NCBI GenBank assembly: GCA_037132015.1
Contig: JBAXPW010000093.1
Coordinates: 1-5,185 of the forward strand
Origin: JBAXPW01 sp037132015
Lineage (GTDB): Bacteria; Patescibacteriota; Microgenomatia; UBA1406; GWC2-37-13
DNA length: 5,185 nt
Direction of reading: 5' to 3'
Shown here: one piece after another, positions 1 through 5,185 of the stretch
How the letters are laid out: every line of letters starts with the position of its first letter
Numbering within the stretch: the first letter of the stretch is position 1
Notes under the pieces: generated by a model
Database searches by the model: none
What the model was told of the DNA's origin: nothing
The model's input: the letters and a program-made list of their open reading frames with translations, nothing else
Program-made: the position numbers and the translations under genes

Positions 1-43
1 AATTTTTCCGCAGTCCTGTTCGTTTTTGTGTATTGACAAACGG

Positions 44-72
44 TACCACTTTAGTGGTATTGGTAGAACCAA
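44..72. repeat. Two adjacent small inverted repeats
   Basis: TACCAC (44-49) and GTGGTA (54-59) form a perfect 6-bp stem around TTTA. Immediately next to it, TTGGT (60-64) and ACCAA (68-72) form a 5-bp stem around AGA. The 9-mer AACCAAAGA at 67-75 recurs directly at 111-119. Neither stem is followed by a T-tract on either strand, so they do not look like intrinsic terminators. They may be chance in sequence this short. Confidence 0.3.
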
Positions 73-138
73 AGATCTGAATAAATGCATCTTCTCTTTG
101 TAGTTGTGAAAACCAAAGAAATTACTCTTACTTAGGTC

Positions 139-165
139 ATAGTATCGATTAGATATCGATACTAT
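139..165. repeat. Perfect 11-bp inverted repeat downstream of res
   Basis: ATAGTATCGAT (139-149) and ATCGATACTAT (155-165) are exact reverse complements separated by the 5 bases TAGAT. The repeat begins 11 bases past the res stop codon. As RNA it would form a stable stem-loop at the 3' end of the res transcript, and it could act as a 3' processing or termination signal. However, the bases after the stem on the minus strand are GACCTAAG, with no U-tract, so it is not a canonical intrinsic terminator. Two 11-bp arms around a short centre also resemble the layout of tyrosine-recombinase core sites, although it does not match the classic dif sequence and has a 5-bp rather than 6-bp centre. Confidence 0.6.
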
Positions 166-176
166 TATGATCAATA

Positions 177-2465
177 TTAAATATCCAATCTTTTCCAAGA
201 TTCATCTATCATGTTTGAATTATATTTTGGTGATTCGCACACAAATAGTCCAGATTTATTATGCTGAACTATCCCACCTCTTATTTTCCGTCCTTTATCT
301 TTCTGATCTGTTATATAGCTTTGAAGGGCATTCGATTTTGCCTTTGTTTCCTCTGATTCTGCGGTATACCCTGATTTGGTATCATATATCCCGATTGTTC
401 CGTCATCATAATAGGCTATATAATCCGGATAGAAAGCTCTCTGAATTCCTGTATTTGGGTCAATATAATCAACTGCAAAACACGTTTCCTTTTCAATACC
501 GTTTTTATACCACCATTTCAATTTACTGTTTTTACTAATTATTTCTTCAAAGTCTTGTTCCGGCTTACTTCGATTAGTATATACATAGCATTTATCATGA
601 GCATAATTATCTGCGTTAAAGGAAGTGAAGTTTTCATTAAAATACTCAACAACCGGCACATCCCATAAATATTCTTTTTTTCGATTAGCCCTATTTATTT
701 CTGTGGTTCTTTCGACCTTAAACTTCTCTTTTGCCCGTTCGATTATTTCATGGAATATTTTTTGATTGTTTGTAGAGCAAACGACAATTCTTTGAATATC
801 TAGCCTACTATTAGTTTTATACCCTAAACAACTATCAAACCAGTCGTATAGTGCCATCTGAACCTTATTGCATGATCTTACAGGTGAATATGGTAGTGAT
901 GCTAGCTTTGCAAAAGTCTCATATCTATTTTTTATTTCATCTTCGGATACAGAAAAATGGACTTGAGTTCCAATAATGTCATCATTTGCTTTAACATCTA
1001 TATTTGTAAAAAGAACATCAACAATAACTGGCTTTGTAAGTTCACTTAATTCTAACTCTAGTTTAACATCCGCTTTATTTCTTGCAATTTCAGGTGTATC
1101 GCTTTTGTGAATTCCAAAGTAGTTATTGGCTTCTTGTATAAATAAAGTTCTAAATTTGAGCGTTAAATCACCATAATCTATTCGTTTCAGGTATATAGAG
1201 GGTAATTGTATGTTTTCATACGATTCTTTTCTGTGACTAGCAAAAACATGAAAAAGTCCTTTACTGTCGTTATCTTGCTTTATGGCTAGTTTATCTATAT
1301 TTGTGTATACATAGGCTCTGTCTAGTTCAAGTTGGTCGTAGTGTTTTGCCTCTGGCATTCGTAAAATACGCCCTACGGTCTGGACCTCAAAAGTGGTGCT
1401 TTTTATCTCTCTAAACATTACAAGTATTTGTGCACGTGGGCAATCCCATCCTAGCGCAATTGCTTGTTTGAATATGAGAACATCAACAGTATTGTCTTTG
1501 CTCTCAATATTTTTAAGATTCTCTTTCTCTTCTGATAGCCAAATCCCTAGTCTGTTATTTTCAATAGTAATATTGTGTTGATCTTTTAAGACTTTAATAA
1601 CTTGCTCCATTTTGCTTTCATCGAGCGCACTCGTTTTTTCACCTTCACTTGGAAGTTGTATTAACAGTAATGGGTTTATGTTTATACCCTTCTGATGATA
1701 TAGTTTTTTGAGTTGGTCTCTTCTTTCAAGAGCTGCAAGTAGCACAACATCATCGGCTACCAATAATGAGCCTTTATACGTTCCAATTTCGGCATTTATT
1801 ACCACTTCTTTTTTTATCATGCCCTCAGATACAACGTCCTCAAATCTAACGGTAATTTGACCTGCATCTTCGTATTCAAGCTGTTCTGGTGTAGGGTTAA
1901 TAGAAGGTGTGGCAGATACTTCTAATATCAACTTGGGGGCTATGATAGTTTGAACAAGTTCTTGTGATTTCTCAGACCAGTAGTGATAATGGCTTTCATC
2001 TACTATGAGGATTATTTCTCTGCCTTCTTCTTTGGTTTCTGCTACAAATGTTTGTAGATTTTTGTCGCCTTCGTTGTCACGCATGAAGACGTTTGTATAT
2101 TTTCCTGTTTCTTTGTCTTGTTTTGTAAGACTATGCCAATTTACAAAAATAACTTCGTTCTCTTGAAATTTATTTTCAGTAATATCTTCAAGAAGAGAGA
2201 ATGTGTATCTAGTGTCTGCTAGATAACTTTGAAGTTTCTCTTTACTTTGTTGGTGTAGCTTATTCCCGCTAATCCAGATAAAAGAATATTGTTTATTAAG
2301 TTGCTCACGTGCCAAGAGGTTGAGCCACTCTGCAATCATTATTGTTTTCCCTGATCCTGTGGGGGCTTTTACAACACATTGTTTTACTCCATTCTTTTGT
2401 AATAATTTCTTGCTTATAGATAGCAATTTATCAACTGCTGTTATTTGATACTCCTTTAGGATCAT
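177..2465 (-). CDS. res: Type III restriction endonuclease subunit Res
   Basis: This 762-residue protein is the ATP-dependent cutting subunit of a type III restriction system and would act in the cytoplasm in complex with the upstream Mod. A superfamily 2 helicase core fills the N-terminal half: a Q-motif-like LKEYQ at 3-7, Walker A APTGSGKT at 34-41, Walker B DESH at 156-159, motif III SATP at 184-187, motif V around ALGWDCPRAQ (337-346), and motif VI QTVGRILRMP at 362-371. The C-terminal part carries a PD-D/EXK nuclease: PD at 680-681 and DTK at 695-697, with an acidic helix near 636-641 that could supply the further acidic residue. It is shorter than EcoP15I Res (about 970 residues) but keeps every motif. 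The ATG at 2465 lies 4 bases after the mod stop. No good Shine-Dalgarno precedes it, so translation is probably coupled to mod. The start is close to the Q motif but plausible. Plus-strand frames inside it are shadows. Confidence 0.95.
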   Translation of the reverse strand: MILKEYQITAVDKLLSISKKLLQKNGVKQCVVKAPTGSGKTIMIAEWLNLLAREQLNKQYSFIWISGNKLHQQSKEKLQSYLADTRYTFSLLEDITENKFQENEVIFVNWHSLTKQDKETGKYTNVFMRDNEGDKNLQTFVAETKEEGREIILIVDESHYHYWSEKSQELVQTIIAPKLILEVSATPSINPTPEQLEYEDAGQITVRFEDVVSEGMIKKEVVINAEIGTYKGSLLVADDVVLLAALERRDQLKKLYHQKGININPLLLIQLPSEGEKTSALDESKMEQVIKVLKDQHNITIENNRLGIWLSEEKENLKNIESKDNTVDVLIFKQAIALGWDCPRAQILVMFREIKSTTFEVQTVGRILRMPEAKHYDQLELDRAYVYTNIDKLAIKQDNDSKGLFHVFASHRKESYENIQLPSIYLKRIDYGDLTLKFRTLFIQEANNYFGIHKSDTPEIARNKADVKLELELSELTKPVIVDVLFTNIDVKANDDIIGTQVHFSVSEDEIKNRYETFAKLASLPYSPVRSCNKVQMALYDWFDSCLGYKTNSRLDIQRIVVCSTNNQKIFHEIIERAKEKFKVERTTEINRANRKKEYLWDVPVVEYFNENFTSFNADNYAHDKCYVYTNRSKPEQDFEEIISKNSKLKWWYKNGIEKETCFAVDYIDPNTGIQRAFYPDYIAYYDDGTIGIYDTKSGYTAESEETKAKSNALQSYITDQKDKGRKIRGGIVQHNKSGLFVCESPKYNSNMIDESWKRLDI

Positions 2466-2469
2466 AGGC

Positions 2470-4092
2470 TTATTCTTTGAATAATTTACGATAAACTTCC
2501 AAAATACTTTCTGGTATAGGGCATAGTTTATGAGCTACAGTTAAATCTGCAAAATCGCTATTATATGTATCGTGTGTAAGCGAGAAAACATAAATTTGCG
2601 CCTTTTTCCCCTGTTTTGCAATTTCTTTCTTAAACGTCTCTACCTCCTCAAGATTAAAGAGTATTGCAGTTACTTTTGTACTATCTTGATAGATTTTATA
2701 ATCATCGGTTTCTTGAACTTTCTCAAAGGTGTTTTCACGCACACATATCATCTCTACCGATTTATGAACGAGGTCTTGGCGTGTGTCGTCCGATACTTTG
2801 GACTTGGACACAAAGGCTGTCTTGAAGTATCGCACGTTTGCAGGTATGCCTTTGGTATCCCCATAGCCTTCTATAACCTTTTTTATTCGTGGATAACATA
2901 CTTCTTCGGCTATTTTATTTTCATTATTGGTACAGAGTATAAATTTTCTATTTCCACCATCTTCTTTATTTAATTCAAGCACCGCATGACCAGTTGTGCC
3001 CGAACCAGCGAAAAAGTCGAGAACAGTCAAACCATGGTCTTTTCGCTTTTTATTTTTTATTGATAATAGGTACTTAATAAGGTTAGTAGGTTTTGGTTGG
3101 TCGAAAACTTTATCATCAAATAATTGACCCAAAAATGAAGTGGCATCTTTATTGAAACCAACTTGTTCGCTTGGAATCAATGTATTTGGTGGTACTCCTT
3201 CTTGCACGTCTTTTAAAAATCTTTTCGCCTTTGGCTCTTTACCATCTAAATTTATTGCATTACTTTCTTCTAATCGTTTTAATGATTCAATAGAATACCT
3301 TGGGTAGCTTCCTTTTGGTGCTTGCCAGATTCTGCCATCCTTAAACGTATAAGTATAGGGTTTGTAATAATTTCTTGCACTGATTGGATCAAATTTATAT
3401 GGCCCATTACCATCATTATCATCTTGTGTATATGATGAAGCCTTATCTGAAGCAATTCTAATATATGTATTTTTGTCACCAGTAGTGATTAACTTTGACA
3501 TATTTTTAGCGTATGTTAAAACATACTCTGTGTTATGATTAAATTCTTTACTTGAATTTCGGACTGTATGCATCCCTCTCCATATCTGAATAGCTAAAAA
3601 ATTATTTTCTAAAAAAATTTCATCACACATCAGTTTGAGATTTGCCATTTCGTTATCGTCAATAGAGATAAAAATCAGTCCATTATCTGTTAACAATTCT
3701 CTTGATAATTTTAATCGACTTGACATAAACGATAGCCACTTACTATGCCTGAATGTGTCTTCACGGTCAACAAATCTATCATTATATTTAAAATCATTTC
3801 TCCCAGTATTATATGGTGGATCAATATAAATCACGTCAATTTTTCCTTGATGGGTATAGTTCAGCACAGATAAGACATGGTAGTTATCACCCTCAATAAT
3901 TAAGTTTGTAGGTAGTTTTTCATCTTTGGCTATTGCCTTTTCAGCTACTTCTTCAAGTACAGGAAGTTCTATTTTGCATTGCTCAACAACATTTTCAGGC
4001 TTATCTTCCCAAACTAAGCCATATTTTTTTCTTGCTCGTAGTTTTTTGACTTCTTCAATCAACTCTTCTTTTGTTAGATCGTGTAGTTTCAT
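2470..4092 (-). CDS. mod: Type III DNA methyltransferase subunit Mod (adenine-N6)
   Basis: This 540-residue protein transfers a methyl group from S-adenosylmethionine to N6 of adenine in a short asymmetric site, and it also supplies site recognition for Res. Motif order is that of the beta class: the catalytic DPPY tetrad at 91-94 (within IYIDPPYNTG) comes first, and the AdoMet-binding DFFAGSGTTG lies at 359-368 near the C-terminal side. LIIEGDNYHVL at 64-74 is the conserved strand before the catalytic motif. Residues from about 165 to 330 lie between the catalytic parts and should hold the target recognition domain. FDQPKPTNLIKYLL (330-343) leads into the AdoMet motif. The first 22 residues look helical and charged. 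A C-terminal region of about 120 residues follows the catalytic core. It is somewhat shorter than EcoP15I Mod (about 644). The ATG is preceded by T6 and AT-rich sequence without a Shine-Dalgarno. The gene contains no long simple repeat of the kind that drives phase-variable mod genes, only a T7 run at 3617-3611. The recognition site cannot be read from the sequence. Confidence 0.96.
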   Translation of the reverse strand: MKLHDLTKEELIEEVKKLRARKKYGLVWEDKPENVVEQCKIELPVLEEVAEKAIAKDEKLPTNLIIEGDNYHVLSVLNYTHQGKIDVIYIDPPYNTGRNDFKYNDRFVDREDTFRHSKWLSFMSSRLKLSRELLTDNGLIFISIDDNEMANLKLMCDEIFLENNFLAIQIWRGMHTVRNSSKEFNHNTEYVLTYAKNMSKLITTGDKNTYIRIASDKASSYTQDDNDGNGPYKFDPISARNYYKPYTYTFKDGRIWQAPKGSYPRYSIESLKRLEESNAINLDGKEPKAKRFLKDVQEGVPPNTLIPSEQVGFNKDATSFLGQLFDDKVFDQPKPTNLIKYLLSIKNKKRKDHGLTVLDFFAGSGTTGHAVLELNKEDGGNRKFILCTNNENKIAEEVCYPRIKKVIEGYGDTKGIPANVRYFKTAFVSKSKVSDDTRQDLVHKSVEMICVRENTFEKVQETDDYKIYQDSTKVTAILFNLEEVETFKKEIAKQGKKAQIYVFSLTHDTYNSDFADLTVAHKLCPIPESILEVYRKLFKE

Positions 4093-4126
4093 AAAAAATT
4101 AAAATCTAATGTTTTATTGAACTTAT

Positions 4127-4153
4127 CTTATATTAGCGCAGAATACAATTCAA
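4127..4153 (-). promoter_or_regulatory. Candidate sigma-70-type promoter for mod-res
   Basis: On the minus strand TTGAAT (4153-4148) and TATAAG (4132-4127) match the -35 and -10 consensus at 5 of 6 and 5 of 6 positions, but their spacing of 15 bases is shorter than the ideal 17. Transcription would begin about 30 bases before the mod ATG. It lies in the 89-base gap after the 51-residue gene, the only sizeable gap in the gene row. In AT-rich DNA such matches arise by chance, so this is tentative. Confidence 0.3.
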
Positions 4154-4181
4154 GCTCTGATAAAAATAGTACTAATTTACT

Positions 4182-4337
4182 TTATTTCTTCCTAAATATA
4201 AGTGAGAGAATGAGTTCGATGATGAGAGCCAAGATGAAACTTATGAATATTTTACTTACAGCAAAGCCGGTGATAAAGAGAATGCTTTTGCCATCGAATG
4301 TGCCAACAACTGACAGTAATACTAACTTTTTGAACAA
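4182..4337 (-). CDS. Small hydrophobic membrane protein, 51 aa, TTG start
   Basis: I do not recognise this gene. It encodes 51 residues if translated from TTG at 4337. The TTG directly follows the TAA of the 209-residue gene in the same frame, and a GGAG lies 6 bases before it (4347-4344), the best ribosome binding site in the window. No ATG occurs early in the frame. The product begins with basic residues (FKK), then has a moderately hydrophobic segment (residues 5-14), a polar patch TFDGKS (13-18), and a strongly hydrophobic stretch from about 19 to 48 containing K29 and E41, ending in RKK. It should cross the membrane once or twice, with a basic cytoplasmic tail. Readthrough of the preceding TAA would give a 261-residue fusion with anchors at both ends. 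A plus-strand frame over the same bases is low-complexity and lacks this context. That the gene is real is inferred from hydrophobicity, spacing and the ribosome binding site. Confidence 0.6.
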   Translation of the reverse strand: MFKKLVLLSVVGTFDGKSILFITGFAVSKIFISFILALIIELILSLIFRKK

Positions 4338-4967
4338 TTAGATCTCCAACATACTAATCTTTAACGAAGTGTTTGTATCTTCTATAAATTCTATTTTATA
4401 TTGCTCTATTGAATATTTTCCACCAACAAATTTTGAAATTCCATTTACCTTCTTTTCGTCTAAAAATGTAAAAGTATATCCCGCCTTCAAAAACACTTCT
4501 GCAAAATACTGTCGAACTGAGCTATCTCTTTGGCGAGATTCAACATAAACATATTTAAGATCAGGATTTCCATATTGTTTCTTTACTTCTTGATATAAGT
4601 TAGTAGCATTTGAATAATCAAGAATAGAGATATCTACCCGTTCCACTTTATTATTCCTATACAGCACAGTCCCAAATCCAATATATGAAATTATCTTTAT
4701 ATCACCACTACTATAATCTATACGCTCAGTACCATCTTTTGCATAAGATTCACTATTTTGCTTTAGTAATTTAACAAATTCCTCAGAACTTAATCCAAGT
4801 GCTTTCTCTACAATTATTGAGTTATGGTATGAAATTGTTGGTGAAGGATTCAATTGCAATTTCATTTTTGTCACTGTTGGATCAATATAACTGACAAAAC
4901 AAATGATAATTACGACAATGGAAGTTATTCCAGCAATAATATTCGTTTTGAATTTATTACTAGCCAT
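4338..4967 (-). CDS. Membrane-anchored hypothetical protein, 209 aa
   Basis: I do not recognise a family. The N-terminus has basic residues (K5, K7), then one hydrophobic segment at about 9-28 rich in I and V. With no clear signal peptidase site this is probably an uncleaved anchor with the rest outside the cytoplasm. Residues 30-209 look like a mixed alpha/beta domain: a helix near SSEEFVKLLKQNSES (60-74), alternating strands around DIKIISYIGFGTVLY (89-103) and VERVDISILDY (108-118), a helix LYQEVKKQYGNPD (124-136), then more strands to the C-terminus. There are two cysteine-free halves and only one cysteine (C23), in the anchor. The short helix ending in YGNP followed by strands recalls small lipoprotein or BamE-like folds, but there is no lipobox, and that likeness is weak. 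The ATG at 4967 is 3 bases after the TAA of the 47-residue gene and has no Shine-Dalgarno, so translation is likely coupled. Confidence 0.85.
   Translation of the reverse strand: MASNKFKTNIIAGITSIVVIIICFVSYIDPTVTKMKLQLNPSPTISYHNSIIVEKALGLSSEEFVKLLKQNSESYAKDGTERIDYSSGDIKIISYIGFGTVLYRNNKVERVDISILDYSNATNLYQEVKKQYGNPDLKYVYVESRQRDSSVRQYFAEVFLKAGYTFTFLDEKKVNGISKFVGGKYSIEQYKIEFIEDTNTSLKISMLEI
4344..4347 (-). promoter_or_regulatory. Shine-Dalgarno GGAG deciding the TTG start of the 51-aa gene
   Basis: GGAG lies inside the last codons of the 209-residue gene, 6 bases before the TTG at 4337. Good spacing and lack of any nearby ATG make this TTG the best start. The mod, res and 209-aa starts have no comparable motif, so it stands out locally. 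Confidence 0.5.
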
Positions 4968-4970
4968 ATA

Positions 4971-5114
4971 TTAAGTATTTTTTATTTTCTTTATCAACCA
5001 TTTAATAAGAAGAACCATACTTAATATCATGCTTACACCAAGTAACAGCAATACTACGGCCATTACAACAAGCATGAAGTTTGTCATGATAATATTAACT
5101 ATTGGACTATTCAT
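4971..5114 (-). CDS. Small single-span membrane protein, 47 aa
   Basis: I do not recognise this gene. It runs from ATG at 5114 to TAA at 4973-4971. The first 12 residues are polar (MNSPIVNIIMTN), residues 13-37 form one long hydrophobic span rich in V, L and M, and the tail KWLIKKIKNT is strongly basic. By the positive-inside rule the C-terminus faces the cytoplasm. Six methionines in 47 residues is high. Methionines at 10, 14 and 18 are alternative starts, but only the first gives the full polar leader. An AGGA at 5134-5131 is 16 bases before the ATG, too far for an ideal ribosome binding site. The 3-base gap to the 209-residue gene and the shared strand suggest one operon. The topology mimics small accessory subunits, holin-like peptides and type I toxin peptides, but nothing here decides between these. 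Confidence 0.6.
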   Translation of the reverse strand: MNSPIVNIIMTNFMLVVMAVVLLLLGVSMILSMVLLIKWLIKKIKNT

Positions 5115-5132
5115 ATATTTAATTTACTTTTC

Positions 5133-5185
5133 CTACATTCTATTTCGAAATGCACCACCTACGTTTTTAGACTTTAACAGTCTAC
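5133..5185 (-). CDS. Partial C-terminus of an upstream gene
   Basis: A minus-strand frame enters from the right edge and ends at TAG (5135-5133), giving the tail RLLKSKNVGGAFRNRM. It is basic and polar, like the ending of a real protein, and it stops 18 bases before the 47-residue gene, consistent with an operon. Only 17 codons are visible, so chance cannot be excluded and no function can be assigned. A 17-base inverted repeat (TAGACT 5168-5173, AGTCTA 5179-5184) lies inside it. Confidence 0.4.
   Translation of the reverse strand, partial: RLLKSKNVGGAFRNRM

Larger units (their letters stand above)
1..176. other. 3' flank of res; coding status unresolved
   Basis: No gene can be assigned here. 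On the minus strand, one frame is open from 121 to the window edge (40 codons) and contains the protein-like stretch REDAFIQIFGSTNTTKVVPF, but it follows a TAA at 124-122 and has no ATG, GTG or TTG near its beginning. A second minus frame has an ATG at 90-88 and stays open to the edge (30 codons, beginning MHLFRSLVLPIPLKWYRL). On the plus strand, two frames run in from the left edge and stop at TGA 78-80 and TAG 101-103, so a convergent gene ending here is also possible. G+C looks slightly higher than inside res. The three-way ambiguity and the absence of a start in the most protein-like frame would fit a gene remnant next to an inserted restriction island, but this is inference. Confidence 0.35.

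Noticed and set aside
2572..2973. Plus-strand frames lying opposite mod and res, including one of 133 codons
   Set aside because: They are antisense to well-conserved coding sequence with intact motifs; their F/Y-rich composition is what an AT-rich antisense strand gives.
3611..3617. T7 homopolymer in mod (and A7 runs in res at 675-681 and 1809-1815) as a phase-variation switch
   Set aside because: Runs of seven are expected in AT-rich genes. Known phase-variable mod genes carry long tandem repeats, and none is present. Both frames are intact.
4159..4181. TAGTACTA followed by TTTTT as a terminator after the 51-aa gene
   Set aside because: The palindrome has no room for a loop and the stem is pure AT apart from one pair, so a stable hairpin is unlikely.
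4117..4341. A plus-strand reading frame of 74 codons between mod and the 209-aa gene
   Set aside because: It overlaps the better supported 51-aa minus-strand gene, is low-complexity (rich in S, N and M) and opposes every other gene in the window. The minus frame has a ribosome binding site, operon spacing and a clear membrane profile.
5168..5184. Inverted repeat TAGACT-5-AGTCTA as a terminator or as a tRNA anticodon arm
   Set aside because: The stem is only 6 bp and has no T-tract after it on the minus strand. Read as an anticodon arm, the loop lacks U at position 33, and no D or T arm is visible nearby.
1..5185. CRISPR array, tRNA, rRNA or insertion sequence with terminal repeats
   Set aside because: No regularly spaced direct repeats, no cloverleaf pattern, no rRNA-like stretch and no recognisable transposase were seen on either strand.

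Overview
The window is AT-rich bacterial DNA, roughly one third G+C by eye. Every gene I can support reads on the minus strand, so gene order runs from high to low coordinates. All complete genes stop with TAA, the one partial gene stops with TAG, tryptophan is TGG, and no TGA interrupts about 1,600 codons, so the standard bacterial code applies. Nothing in the window identifies the host firmly. Low G+C, weak Shine-Dalgarno use and tiny membrane genes would fit several low-GC lineages, including candidate-phyla (Patescibacteria-type) bacteria or Firmicutes.

Region by region, in transcription order: (1) 5185-5133 is the probable last 17 codons of a gene that enters from beyond the right edge. 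(2) 5114-4182 holds three tightly packed membrane-protein genes. These are a 47-residue single-span protein, a 209-residue protein with one N-terminal membrane anchor and an outside domain, and a 51-residue hydrophobic protein that starts with TTG directly after the stop of the 209-residue gene and in the same frame. I do not recognise any of the three. (3) 4181-4093 is an 89-base gap with a possible promoter. (4) 4092-177 is a complete type III restriction-modification system. The mod gene encodes an adenine-N6 DNA methyltransferase of the beta class (540 aa). It is followed after 4 bases by res, a superfamily 2 helicase/translocase with a C-terminal PD-D/EXK nuclease (762 aa). (5) 176-1 is a 3' flank with a perfect 11-bp inverted repeat, followed by sequence whose coding status I cannot settle.

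Mod and Res act together. Mod recognises a short asymmetric site and methylates adenine in one strand. Res, in complex with Mod, uses ATP and cuts when unmethylated sites are encountered. All named catalytic motifs of both proteins are intact, so the system looks functional. The link between the three membrane genes and the restriction system rests only on shared strand and proximity. It could be a real accessory module or chance adjacency in a defence or accessory region.
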